Program-made: the position numbers and the translations under genes
DNA from: Mollicutes bacterium
GTDB lineage: Bacteria > Bacillota_I > Bacilli_A > Izemoplasmatales > Izemoplasmataceae
Assembly: GCA_003558105.1 (NCBI GenBank)
Contig: PWMS01000096.1
Location: forward strand, 65,083 to 104,725
Length of the DNA stretch: 39,643 bases
Direction of reading: 5' to 3'
Shown: positions 16,336 through 25,262 of the stretch, in pieces
Position numbering within the stretch: position 1 is the first letter of the stretch
How the letters are laid out: each line of letters opens with the position of its first letter
The notes under the pieces: model-generated
What the model saw: only the letters and a program-made list of their open reading frames with translations
What the model was told of the DNA's origin: nothing
The model's database searches: none

Positions 16336-17901
16336 ATGAATGAACCATTAATATTAATCGTCTCCGGTTTGCTTCTTTTAATTATGGGAATCGTCATTGG
16401 CGTTATCGTCCGTGCGTTACTCATTGAAAGAGGTTTTGACAAGGCCCAGTCCCAAGCGAAAAAAGTTATTGAAGATGCTGAGAAACAAGCGGAAAAAACA
16501 AAAAAACAAACAATTTTCGAGACAAAACAAGAGGTTCATAACCTTCGCGTTGAAACGGATAAAGATATTAAAGAGCGCAAAAAAGAGATTTCGACCCAAG
16601 AAAATAAATTATTCGAACGTGAGAAAATTTTAGATAATCGCGCGATGAATCTTGAGCGGCGAGAGTCTAATATTGACCGAAAAGAAGAAAGTATCGAACA
16701 GAAAAAAACAGCCTTGGAAGAAAACGAAAGCAAACTAGAGCGTTTAATAGAAGAACAAAACAAGCGGTTACAAGAAATTGCACAGACAACCGTAGAAGAA
16801 GCAAAAGAGATTATATTCAAACGAGTAGAAGCAGAAATGGAAAAAGAAATTGCACAGTTCATTAAAGACGAAGAAGACAAAGCAAAAATGGAAGTCGACA
16901 AAAAATCGCAACACTTGTTGGCATCGGCGATGCAAAAATATGCACAAGATGTCACATCTGAAAGAACCGTTAGCGTCGTTAACTTACCTAACGACGATAT
17001 GAAAGGTCGGATTATCGGACGCGAAGGTCGCAACATTAGGACTATCGAAGCGTTAACCGGCGTTGATTTAATTATCGATGATACACCAGAAGCCGTCGTT
17101 TTATCCGGTTTTGATCCGATTCGAAGAGAAATTGCCAAACGTTCTTTAGAAGCTTTAGTCAGTGATGGCCGGATTCATCCGGGCCGTATTGAAGAAGTGG
17201 TTGAAAAGATGCGTGAAGATGTCGATCGTTTCATTCGTGACAAAGGTGAAGAAGCCGTATTTGAAGTCGGTATTGGTAAAGTTCATCCTGATTTAGTTAA
17301 GTTATTAGGCCGTTTACACTTTAGAACATCATACGGTCAAAACGTCTTAAGACATTGTGTAGAATGTGCCTTTATCGCCGGCAAACTTGCCGCCGAAATA
17401 GGCGAAGATGAAATATTGACCCGTCGTGCGGCATTGTTGCACGATATCGGTAAAGCGGTTGACCATGAAATCGAAGGGTCACACGTTGAAATTGGTATTA
17501 ATATCGCGCAAAGATACAATGAACCCAAAGCGGTATTAGACGCCATTAAATCCCATCACGGCGAAGTTGAAGCAGAAACCGTTGTCGCTGTCTTGGTCGC
17601 AGCTAGTGACGCTTTAAGTGCGGCACGCCCAGGTGCGAGAAGCGAATCCTTAGATAATTACATCAAACGTCTCGAACAACTTGAAACGCTCTCATCTAAA
17701 CACGAGGGTGTTGAACAAGCTTACGCCATTCAAGCTGGCCGTGAAGTCCGCGTTTTGGTCAAACCCGATCAAGTGGACGATGTTTCCGCCCATAAATTGG
17801 CTAGAGATATCAAAAAAGAAATCGAAGAACAAATGTCTTATCCAGGAACCATTAAAGTTACCGTAATCAGGGAAACCCGCGCGCAAGACGTCGCAAAATA
17901 A
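16336..17901 (+). CDS. rny: Ribonuclease Y
   Basis: Membrane-anchored endoribonuclease that starts mRNA decay in Firmicutes. Layout: N-terminal membrane helix (about 4-28), a long charged coiled coil (about 30-200), a KH domain with [12 protein letters not shown] near 218-229, and an HD domain with [12 protein letters not shown] near 367-378, ending at residue 521, the normal length. GGAGGA precedes the ATG. It stands in the conserved recA - rny - ymdB order. The promoter carries an unusual inverted repeat, and a terminator-like hairpin separates it from the following genes. Confidence 0.97.
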   Translation: MNEPLILIVSGLLLLIMGIVIGVIVRALLIERGFDKAQSQAKKVIEDAEKQAEKTKKQTIFETKQEVHNLRVETDKDIKERKKEISTQENKLFEREKILDNRAMNLERRESNIDRKEESIEQKKTALEENESKLERLIEEQNKRLQEIAQTTVEEAKEIIFKRVEAEMEKEIAQFIKDEEDKAKMEVDKKSQHLLASAMQKYAQDVTSERTVSVVNLPNDDMKGRIIGREGRNIRTIEALTGVDLIIDDTPEAVVLSGFDPIRREIAKRSLEALVSDGRIHPGRIEEVVEKMREDVDRFIRDKGEEAVFEVGIGKVHPDLVKLLGRLHFRTSYGQNVLRHCVECAFIAGKLAAEIGEDEILTRRAALLHDIGKAVDHEIEGSHVEIGINIAQRYNEPKAVLDAIKSHHGEVEAETVVAVLVAASDALSAARPGARSESLDNYIKRLEQLETLSSKHEGVEQAYAIQAGREVRVLVKPDQVDDVSAHKLARDIKKEIEEQMSYPGTIKVTVIRETRAQDVAK

Positions 17902-17906
17902 TTGCT

Positions 17907-17935
17907 AAAAGCCTTCCGCAGGGAAGGCTTTTTGA
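17907..17935 (+). terminator. Terminator/attenuator between rny and the Nudix gene
   Basis: AAAAGCCTTC (17907-17916) pairs with GAAGGCTTTT (17923-17932) followed by a T run. The next gene starts only 12 bases later with no visible promoter, so partial readthrough is probably how ymdB and miaB are expressed from the rny promoter. Confidence 0.75.
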
Positions 17936-17946
17936 AAGGTGATACC

Positions 17947-18465
17947 ATGGAATATTTTGATCTATACAATGAAGAAGGCCACCCGCTTGGTAAAGTTGCC
18001 TCCAGACACCAACCCTTAGGCAATCAAGAATATTTTTTGGTTGTTCATGTTTGGATTGAAAATGACAAGCAGGAATTCCTGATTCAAAAACGAGCTAAGA
18101 AAAACGACCCTATTCCCCATCAATGGGCGATTACAAGTGGTATACCAAATTCTAAAGAAACCCCGCTTGATGCAGCGATTCGTGAAACCAAAGAAGAACT
18201 AGGGGTTACGCTAGATAAAAAACAGCTCAAAAAGCGGGCCCGTATTGTCTCCAATCATAACCAGTATAATACCATCACCCATGTTTATCACACCGCGGAA
18301 GCAATTGACTTAGATCGCTTATGCATCGATAAAAATGAAGTGATGGATACCCAGTACGCCGATTTAGATGCTATTTTAACCATGGTTGAAAACAAAGATT
18401 TTTGGGATTACCGAAGCTTGCTTGGCGATTCCAAATACTTCGATATGCTCAAAGAGGATGATTGA
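17947..18465 (+). CDS. Nudix hydrolase
   Basis: A 172-residue cytosolic hydrolase with a complete Nudix box at 65-87: G65, E71, R79-E80, E83-E84, G86. The opening MEYFDLYNEEGHPLGKVASR and the LIQKRAKKNDPIPHQWAITSG core resemble the isopentenyl-diphosphate isomerase-like Nudix branch, but such proteins hydrolyse various nucleoside diphosphate derivatives, and the substrate cannot be named. The start at ATG 17947 is set by AAAGGTGAT; the frame is open from 17902 but covers a terminator. Its TGA is followed within three bases by ymdB. Confidence 0.88.
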   Translation: MEYFDLYNEEGHPLGKVASRHQPLGNQEYFLVVHVWIENDKQEFLIQKRAKKNDPIPHQWAITSGIPNSKETPLDAAIRETKEELGVTLDKKQLKKRARIVSNHNQYNTITHVYHTAEAIDLDRLCIDKNEVMDTQYADLDAILTMVENKDFWDYRSLLGDSKYFDMLKEDD

Positions 18466-18467
18466 GG

Positions 18468-19232
18468 ATGCGAATACTTTATTTAGGCGACATTTACGGT
18501 GAGGCTGGACTTAAAGCGGTCGTGAAATTTTTGCCCAAGATTAAAGATACCACTGATTATGACTTACTTTTTGTTAATGGTGAAAATGTAACCCAAGGTC
18601 TTGGACTCAATTTAAAAGACTACAAAAAACTGATGGCGCTTGGCGTAGCGGGTATCAGTCTTGGCAACCACGCTTTTTCCAAAAAAGAACTGTTGACGTT
18701 TATCGATGACGCCAATGTAGTACGACCTTTAAACTATCCAAAAACCACCCCGGGAAAACCCTATTTGACCATCAACTTCAACGGCACAAAAGTCACCATC
18801 ATTCAGTTGATGGGTCGTATCTTTATGCATGATCCTTTAAATAATCCTTTTGAAGCGATTGACACCTTACTCCTTTCGCTTGAAAGCGATTATATCATCG
18901 TTGATATCCACGCGGAAGCGACCAGTGAAAAACTCGCTTTAGCCCACCATATGGATGGACGTGTGGATGCTATTGTCGGTACCCATACCCACGTGGCCAC
19001 CAACGATGCCATGCGTCTACCCAAAGGCTCGTTATACATTACCGACTTGGGTATGTGCGGGGCGAAATACGGTATTTTAGGGGCCGATAAAGACATCGTT
19101 TTAAACAAATTTCTTACGGGTATGCCCGCAAGATTAAAACCACAAGAAACCGATATCCTACAATTAAACGGGGTTCTTTTGGACTTCGATAAAAACACCA
19201 TCCAACCGATAAACTATACCGATAAAGAGTGA
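18468..19232 (+). CDS. ymdB: YmdB-type metallophosphoesterase
   Basis: Calcineurin-like phosphoesterase of the YmdB family; the B. subtilis member cleaves 2',3'-cyclic nucleotides and affects RNase Y-linked gene expression. The 254 residues start MRILYLGDIYGEAG (D8) and carry NGENVTQG (E39), LGNHAF, the DIHAEATSEK segment and the THTHVATND metal motif. ATG 18468 matches the start of known members; a TTG at 18462 inside the Nudix stop region is less likely. Position after rny and before miaB follows B. subtilis order. Confidence 0.93.
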   Translation: MRILYLGDIYGEAGLKAVVKFLPKIKDTTDYDLLFVNGENVTQGLGLNLKDYKKLMALGVAGISLGNHAFSKKELLTFIDDANVVRPLNYPKTTPGKPYLTINFNGTKVTIIQLMGRIFMHDPLNNPFEAIDTLLLSLESDYIIVDIHAEATSEKLALAHHMDGRVDAIVGTHTHVATNDAMRLPKGSLYITDLGMCGAKYGILGADKDIVLNKFLTGMPARLKPQETDILQLNGVLLDFDKNTIQPINYTDKE

Positions 19233-19236
19233 TATT

Positions 19237-20685
19237 ATGACCAAAGATTACGGACGTTATTTTAATCGTCCTTCGCATAAGAAAGCTAGAAAAAGAGTAT
19301 CAAAAGAAACCGCCCACATCGATTTTGATAAACATATAAATATCAAAAACATCGGTGTTGGCAAACACTATCTTTTACAAACATATGGTTGTCAAGGCAA
19401 CGAAGCCGACAGTGAAACCATGCAAGGCATCCTTGAAGCGTTGGGCTTTAAACCGACGGACAAAGAAGAAAAAGCCGATATCATTATCCTCAATACTTGT
19501 GCCATTCGTGAAAATGCGGAAAACAGAGTATTTGGAGAACTCGGCCGCTTAAAACAATATAAAACCACCAAACCAGATCTATTATTAGCGGTCGCTGGGT
19601 GTATGCCTCAAGAAGAAAGCGTCGTCAATCGTCTCTTAGAAAAATACCCTTACGTCGACTTGATTTTTGGCACCCACAACATCTACAAACTACCAGAGTA
19701 TATTGAAACCGCACTGCACGGTAAAGAGAGAGTCGTTGAGGTCTTTAGCGAAGAAGGCCAAATTGTGGAAAACATGCCAAAAAGACGTGACCATCCCGCT
19801 AAAGCTTGGGTTAACATCATGTTTGGATGCGATGAATTTTGTACCTACTGCGTCGTGCCTTACACCCGGGGAAAAGAACGTTCCCGCGCGATGGGTGATA
19901 TCTTAGCCGAGGTTGATAGTCTCATTAAAGAAGGCTATCAAGAAGTCACTTTACTCGGGCAAAATGTGAACGCCTATGGCCGCGATAAAGCCGATTCAAA
20001 TATTTCATTTGCGGCTTTGCTGGAAGCTTTAGGTAAAACCGCCATCAACCGTGTCCGCTTTACGACGTCTCATCCCAACGATTTTGATCAAGCGACCATC
20101 GATGTTATAGCCAAGTACGACAATATGATGCCGCACATACATTTGCCGGTCCAATCCGGCAGTGACAGCGTTCTTAAAAAAATGAATCGCAAATATACCA
20201 AAGCTTCTTATCTAGCTTTAATCGAAGCGATTAAAGCCAACATACCTGGTGTATCGATTACCACCGATATCATCGTTGGTTTTCCTACCGAGACCGAAGC
20301 CGATTTCTTAGAAACCTTAGATTTGGTAGAACAAGTCGATTTTGAAGGGGCCTTCACCTTTGTCTTTTCTCCTCGAGCCAATACCCCTGCGGCCAAATAT
20401 GAGGACAAGATTTCCTTATCAGAAAAGAAAAGTCGTCTAAAGCGATTGAACGAACGCATCAACGCTGGGTACAAAAAAGGCCACGAGCGTTTTTATCAGA
20501 CCACCCAATATGTTTTGGTTGATGGACTCAGTAAAAAAAGTGATAAAATTTTGGCCGGGTATACCCCACATAATAAATTGGTAAATATGCCGGGAGAAGC
20601 CGATCTAATTGGAAAAATTGTACCGGTAAACATCACCGAGGCAAAAACCTGGTTCTTAAAGGGTGAGATCATTGGAAAGCCTTAA
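19237..20685 (+). CDS. miaB: tRNA-2-methylthio-N6-dimethylallyladenosine synthase MiaB
   Basis: Radical-SAM methylthiotransferase that adds the methylthio group at A37 of tRNAs reading UNN codons. An N-terminal UPF0004 domain provides three cysteines (QTYGCQGNEAD, LNTCAIRENAENR, AVAGCMPQ). The radical-SAM CxxxCxxC follows in GCDEFCTYCVVPYTRG near 196-211, and a TRAM domain ends the protein (about 415-480). The 482 residues, including a 45-residue leader like that of B. subtilis MiaB, are complete. Its substrate modification is made by MiaA, encoded about 6 kb downstream. Confidence 0.97.
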   Translation: MTKDYGRYFNRPSHKKARKRVSKETAHIDFDKHINIKNIGVGKHYLLQTYGCQGNEADSETMQGILEALGFKPTDKEEKADIIILNTCAIRENAENRVFGELGRLKQYKTTKPDLLLAVAGCMPQEESVVNRLLEKYPYVDLIFGTHNIYKLPEYIETALHGKERVVEVFSEEGQIVENMPKRRDHPAKAWVNIMFGCDEFCTYCVVPYTRGKERSRAMGDILAEVDSLIKEGYQEVTLLGQNVNAYGRDKADSNISFAALLEALGKTAINRVRFTTSHPNDFDQATIDVIAKYDNMMPHIHLPVQSGSDSVLKKMNRKYTKASYLALIEAIKANIPGVSITTDIIVGFPTETEADFLETLDLVEQVDFEGAFTFVFSPRANTPAAKYEDKISLSEKKSRLKRLNERINAGYKKGHERFYQTTQYVLVDGLSKKSDKILAGYTPHNKLVNMPGEADLIGKIVPVNITEAKTWFLKGEIIGKP

Positions 20686-21004
20686 AACATTACAAACATT
20701 ATTGGAAAAACATCCAGAAGTAAAGCGTTATAAAGACTTAGAAACGCTGATTTTTTCAAACCCCAAATACAAACAACAGTATCAAGACTTATTGTCTAAA
20801 CAAAAGCGTTTAGTTCAATCTAAAACCTATCAAAAAAGCGATGTAGAAGCCCGTGAAAAAGCCTATAAAGAGAGTTTAGAAAGCTTAATTTCCCATGTTT
20901 GTGTCAATGAATATTTACTGGCCCAAGAAGAGATTAATGATTTGATTAGTATGCTATTTAATATCATAGAATCGGAAATCAATGCGGCGCTTTTGCACGA
21001 ATAA
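20672..21004 (+). CDS. YmcA/YlbF family regulator
   Basis: A small helical protein of 110 residues with the YlbF/YmcA pattern: heptad-rich start (LKTLQTLLEKHPEVKRYKDLE), KYKQQYQDLLSKQKRLVQ, and a C-terminal stretch ISHVCVNEYLLAQEEINDLI that resembles the end of B. subtilis YmcA. In Bacillus, YmcA, YlbF and YaaT form an Fe-S complex that steers RNase Y processing, which fits its place downstream of rny, ymdB and miaB. TTG 20672, eight bases after AAAGGG, is the likely start; GTG 20663 lies inside that SD. It overlaps the miaB end by 14 bases. Confidence 0.75.
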   Translation: MESLKTLQTLLEKHPEVKRYKDLETLIFSNPKYKQQYQDLLSKQKRLVQSKTYQKSDVEAREKAYKESLESLISHVCVNEYLLAQEEINDLISMLFNIIESEINAALLHE

Positions 21005-21015
21005 AGCCCATTTCA

Positions 21016-21044
21016 TTGATTTTAGATTAGCTCTAGTGTATAAT
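21016..21044 (+). promoter_or_regulatory. Promoter of the SAP-like gene/mutS operon
   Basis: TTGATT (21016-21021), a 17-base spacer and TATAAT (21039-21044), 27 bases before the next gene. Confidence 0.65.
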
Positions 21045-21071
21045 AATACTATCCATTGTCGGGGGTAAAAC

Positions 21072-22061
21072 ATGAAGGAAAAACGTAGAAAAGAAGAATT
21101 TATCGAGCTAAACAATAAAAAAATACGTCTCGATCGTCTGATTGAATCTTTTGTTGTGATTCCCTCACATGAGATTGTTAAATATCTGACAACCAAAGAA
21201 ATCTTTTTACCAAGTTATCTTCACAAAGCCCTGGTTAGAAAAAATATCGCCCCAATTATCGCCAATGCTGATAACGACGATAAGTTTTCCGATGAAATGA
21301 AACACCGCTTGAAATGGTTTGATCAATTCACCATTTTTCAACTTGAAAAACTTGCTCAATCTTACGGTATTAGTATCGATGTTGAAGAGTATAAGCGTGA
21401 TTTTTGGGATATTATCATCCATAACCGTAACGATCTTGGCATCAACAATTTAGAATTTATCAAACTACAAAACCTTGCCATGAAATACCAAAAAAGTAAA
21501 ATGGAAGACTTTGAAACCATGATTCAAAACTTTCGAAAAATCTATTTCGAACCACCTGGATATTTTGAAGGTTGTTTGGTCAGTAAAGCAAAAGAAGTGC
21601 TTTCTTATGCGATGACTTTATCCGATGTTCGGGAACTTGGTAAGAAATACAATGTCGAGATTCCTAGACGCATCAACAAACAACAATTGATTGAAATTGT
21701 CGCGCTCAAACTTGACTTAAACGAAAGCGAACAAGAAACCTTAGAGAAAAAATCTATTTTAGAACTCGAACGCTATGCCAAGGAACAAAATATCAACATC
21801 TCTATCGAACTCAAGAAAATTGATATGATTGAATATATTCTTTTAAAACGTCAAATTCATCAACCCTCGATCCATGAAAAGAATACAAAAATCTTTGAAG
21901 GCATCAATATCGAAGAGTATTTGTATGAGGCTAAATTCGAAGAGATTGCGCACAAATATACCTTGGAGCGTAAAAAGAAAAAACGGAATTTGAGAAATCT
22001 TTTAATCAGTCTCATTATTTTAGTCGTCGTTTTGGCTATTGTGATTTTTGAGTTGATTTAA
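21072..22061 (+). CDS. Uncharacterised tail-anchored protein with SAP/Rho-N-like repeats
   Basis: Not recognised as a named family. The 329 residues are mostly charged and helical and end in one strongly hydrophobic segment (about 309-328, preceded by the basic run RKKKKRNLRN), so it is predicted to be anchored in the membrane by its C-terminus with the bulk in the cytoplasm. At least three internal repeats share the pattern of a short acidic/polar helix, Y/N-x-I/V-x-I linker and basic second helix: about 85-119 (FQLEKLAQSYGISI), 181-214 (SDVRELGKKYNVEI) and 228-261 (LELERYAKEQNINI). A weaker copy is at 126-158. This resembles SAP/Rho-N/LEM helix-extension-helix modules, which often bind nucleic acid. 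It leads the mutS operon (13-base gap), where Bacillus has cotE. DNA or RNA tethering at the membrane is only a hypothesis. Confidence 0.75.
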   Translation: MKEKRRKEEFIELNNKKIRLDRLIESFVVIPSHEIVKYLTTKEIFLPSYLHKALVRKNIAPIIANADNDDKFSDEMKHRLKWFDQFTIFQLEKLAQSYGISIDVEEYKRDFWDIIIHNRNDLGINNLEFIKLQNLAMKYQKSKMEDFETMIQNFRKIYFEPPGYFEGCLVSKAKEVLSYAMTLSDVRELGKKYNVEIPRRINKQQLIEIVALKLDLNESEQETLEKKSILELERYAKEQNINISIELKKIDMIEYILLKRQIHQPSIHEKNTKIFEGINIEEYLYEAKFEEIAHKYTLERKKKKRNLRNLLISLIILVVVLAIVIFELI

Positions 22062-22074
22062 AGGAGCTTTAAGC

Positions 22075-24630
22075 ATGGCCAAGGATAAACAGAAGTATAC
22101 CCCGATGATGCAACAATATCTAACGATTAAAGAAGACCATAGCGACGCTATAGTCTTTTTTCGATTGGGCGATTTTTATGAAATGTTCTTTGAAGATGCT
22201 TTGCTTGCCAGCAAAGAACTTGAAATTCAATTGACCGCCCGCGACGGCGGCACCGATGAACGCGTTCCAATGTGCGGTGTGCCCCATCATTCGGCAGAAA
22301 GTTATATCTCAAAACTTGTCAATAAAGGGTATAAAGTAGCCATCTGCGAACAGACTGAAGACCCCTCAAAAACAAAAAACATCGTCAAAAGAGACGTTGT
22401 TCGAATCGTTACCCCAGGGACCAACATCGAAGAGAGTAACGCGGAAGAGGTTTATATCGCTGCGCTTGGTATGAGCGAACATTTTTATACCATCGCCACG
22501 CTCAATGCTTCTACTGGTGAGATGATGGCCCTACGTTTTATCAAAGATAAAAACATCCTCATCGGCGAATTATCGACACTGTCGTTAAAAGAGTTGATTA
22601 TTCCCCATGCAGAGATGAAACCCTATGTTTCTGCTTTTTGCGACCACGAGGCGATCCGCCTTTCAATTCATCCAAATCAAGATATCGACGATAGTTTTAC
22701 CCATCTTTACAACCACTTGCCGACCGACGATGAAAAAAGAACCGTGAAACGCCTGCTAAGTTATATCATGAAAACGCAAAAACGCGCCTTGCTACACCTC
22801 AAAGATGTCAAACGCATTGAACCAACCTCGATCATGAAGATGGATGCCAATACCATCCGCCATCTTGAATTGGTTAAAACGATGATTCAAAACGTTGAAA
22901 ACGGCTCATTATTTTGGCTTTTAAACAAGACCCATACGGCGATGGGCGCCCGCTTTTTAAAACGCCAAATATTAAGACCTTTGCTCGATGCTGAGCTTTT
23001 AAATAAACGCTATGATTTCGTGGAAAAACTCAACCAAGCCTTTATGATTCATAGCGACTTAAAAGAAGCTTTGAAACAAGTGTACGACCTAGAACGCATC
23101 GTCGGTAAAATCTCTTATGGTAACACCAACGCCAAAGACCTTTTACAACTGCGCAAAAGCTTAGAAATCCTACCGACATTCAAAGAAAAACTCCAAGCTC
23201 TACATTTAGACTATGCCGAGGATTTAAACGATAACCTTGATCCACTAAGCGATACATATGATCATCTGATGCGCGCTTTAAAAGAAGATGTCCCCTTAAC
23301 CATCAAAGAGGGCGGTATGTTCAAAACAGGCTACGATGAAACGTTAGATGAACTCAGTGATGTGCGTACCGATATTTCCAATTGGCTTTCTGATTTGGAA
23401 ATAAAAGAGAAAAAACGCACCGGCATCAAAAAATTAAAAATTGGTTATAACCGTGTCTTTGGCTACTATATTGAAGTGCCCAAAGGACAGATTAAAAATA
23501 TTAAAGAGTCCTTTGGTTATATTCGTAAACAAACCCTCGCCAACGCTGAACGCTATATCACAGAAGATTTAAAAGAAAAAGAAAAAATCATCCTATCGAG
23601 CGATGAGAAACGCGTCGAAAGAGAATACGAACTTTTTATCGCTTTGCGCGATGAGATTCGCCAAAAGATCCCTAACATTCAAAAAAACGCCGAAATTTTA
23701 GCTGAAGTCGACATGTATATCGCATTCTGTAGTATCAGTGAAACCTACGATTTAATCCGACCAACCCTAAATGACCAACATCAAATTGACATCCAGGCAT
23801 CTAGGCATCCTATCGTTGAGAAGACTTTAGAAGACCAAAGCTTTATCCCCAACGATATCACGATGGACGATGCGACCGATATTTTCCTTATCACCGGTCC
23901 CAATATGAGCGGGAAGTCCACCTATATGCGCCAACTAGCCTTAAGTGCCATCATGGCACAAATTGGCTGTTTTGTCCCTGCAAAAAAAGCCAATATCCCC
24001 ATCTTTGACAAAGTCTTTACCCGCATCGGCGCCAGCGATGACTTGATTTCGGGTAAATCAACCTTTATGGTTGAGATGCTCGATGCCAACCACGCGATTC
24101 AAAACGCCACAAAAAACTCTTTAATTTTATTCGATGAAATCGGAAGGGGGACCTCGACTTATGATGGTATGGCCATCGCGCAATCCATCATCGAATACAT
24201 CCACAATCAAATTGGCGCTAAGACACTTTTCTCAACTCACTATCATGAACTCACGAACTTAGAAGAAAGTCTTAAGCGCTTGAAAAACATCCATGTTGCG
24301 GCCAATGAAGAAGAGGGTAAGATTATTTTCCACCATAAAGTCCAACCCGGCCGTGCTGACAAATCCTACGGTGTTAATGTGGCCGCCTTGGCCAATCTTC
24401 CCAACCGTTTAATCAAACGGGCAAAGGCCCTCTTAATGGCACTTGAAAATCAAGAAACCAAGCATTATAACCTCTTTACCGTCGCCGAGATTCCAGAAGA
24501 AGATGAAACCCCACCGCCCCAACAAAAATTGCTAGACAAACTCAAAACGATAGAACCCGATGAGATGAGTCCTATCGAAGCGTTAAGTTTACTTTACGAA
24601 CTCAAAAAAATATCACAAGACAGAGATTAA
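22075..24630 (+). CDS. mutS: DNA mismatch repair protein MutS
   Basis: Mismatch-recognition ATPase. The N-terminal mismatch-binding motif GDFYEMF has the key F34 and E36. The connector, lever and clamp domains follow, then the ATPase domain with Walker A GPNMSGKST near 608-616, Walker B/signature DEIGRGTSTYDG and FSTHYHEL. A C-terminal region containing SPIEALSLLYELKK resembles the usual dimerisation tail. At 851 residues it is full length. It shares an operon with mutL but is separated from it by a small membrane-protein gene. Confidence 0.98.
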   Translation: MAKDKQKYTPMMQQYLTIKEDHSDAIVFFRLGDFYEMFFEDALLASKELEIQLTARDGGTDERVPMCGVPHHSAESYISKLVNKGYKVAICEQTEDPSKTKNIVKRDVVRIVTPGTNIEESNAEEVYIAALGMSEHFYTIATLNASTGEMMALRFIKDKNILIGELSTLSLKELIIPHAEMKPYVSAFCDHEAIRLSIHPNQDIDDSFTHLYNHLPTDDEKRTVKRLLSYIMKTQKRALLHLKDVKRIEPTSIMKMDANTIRHLELVKTMIQNVENGSLFWLLNKTHTAMGARFLKRQILRPLLDAELLNKRYDFVEKLNQAFMIHSDLKEALKQVYDLERIVGKISYGNTNAKDLLQLRKSLEILPTFKEKLQALHLDYAEDLNDNLDPLSDTYDHLMRALKEDVPLTIKEGGMFKTGYDETLDELSDVRTDISNWLSDLEIKEKKRTGIKKLKIGYNRVFGYYIEVPKGQIKNIKESFGYIRKQTLANAERYITEDLKEKEKIILSSDEKRVEREYELFIALRDEIRQKIPNIQKNAEILAEVDMYIAFCSISETYDLIRPTLNDQHQIDIQASRHPIVEKTLEDQSFIPNDITMDDATDIFLITGPNMSGKSTYMRQLALSAIMAQIGCFVPAKKANIPIFDKVFTRIGASDDLISGKSTFMVEMLDANHAIQNATKNSLILFDEIGRGTSTYDGMAIAQSIIEYIHNQIGAKTLFSTHYHELTNLEESLKRLKNIHVAANEEEGKIIFHHKVQPGRADKSYGVNVAALANLPNRLIKRAKALLMALENQETKHYNLFTVAEIPEEDETPPPQQKLLDKLKTIEPDEMSPIEALSLLYELKKISQDRD

Positions 24631-24642
24631 AAGGATGTTATC

Positions 24643-25239
24643 ATGAAGAAAAAAAGCTCAAAACTCAGTATAATGACATTGCATATCAGTCTTCTAGGCT
24701 GGTTGCTTATGATCCTAAGACTCAATTATATTTACCTTTTTAGCCCCTATCAAGAGGTTTATACATGGCATGAAACTATCGCTTCTTCGCTTTGGTACCT
24801 CGCCTTTTTCCTAGGCATTATCGCGGTCTTTTTTGGCGCTTTAAACTATGGCATGAAAAAACCTTTTTCATTCGAAAAACCGCTTTCTTTCATCTTGGCC
24901 ATCACCCTATTGCTAGTGATTAGTTTAGATGTTATGCCCATTATTTTTGAACAATGGCCTTATGCCAATTTAATCGCATTGGGTATATGGGTTTTGTTTA
25001 GCGCTTTTTTTGCTTATCGCTACAGTCTACATGAAGCGAAATTGATACGCGCAACCTTACCGGTAAGCTATTTTATCATCGCGTTTTTACTATCGAATGT
25101 GTACTTACTCCACTTCTTTAACAAAATGATGCTCACCGACATTATTTTCTATTTTATCATGCACTATGTCCCTGTGTTCGTCCTATGGGTTTTTTACGAT
25201 ATCAAACGATATCATAAAAAAAGTATGCCTAAGCTTTAA
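24643..25239 (+). CDS. Hypothetical polytopic membrane protein between mutS and mutL
   Basis: I do not recognise this 198-residue protein. It has a basic N-terminus and about six hydrophobic segments (roughly 10-30, 45-68, 82-102, 107-127, 136-156, 163-185), with short polar loops and a basic tail (DIKRYHKKSMPKL), suggesting an integral membrane protein with both ends inside. No motif, signal peptide or charged transport residue stands out. It is 12 bases after mutS and 23 bases before mutL, so it is clearly part of the mismatch-repair transcript, though nothing in it suggests a role in repair. Confidence 0.7.
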   Translation: MKKKSSKLSIMTLHISLLGWLLMILRLNYIYLFSPYQEVYTWHETIASSLWYLAFFLGIIAVFFGALNYGMKKPFSFEKPLSFILAITLLLVISLDVMPIIFEQWPYANLIALGIWVLFSAFFAYRYSLHEAKLIRATLPVSYFIIAFLLSNVYLLHFFNKMMLTDIIFYFIMHYVPVFVLWVFYDIKRYHKKSMPKL

Positions 25240-25262
25240 AACGTTAGAAGGAATGATTGATT

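Noticed and set aside
16536-17138. 200-codon open frame on the minus strand inside rny
   Set aside because: It lies opposite the coiled-coil and KH regions of RNase Y, is serine/arginine-rich as expected for an antisense shadow of Glu/Lys-rich sequence, and has no SD or promoter.
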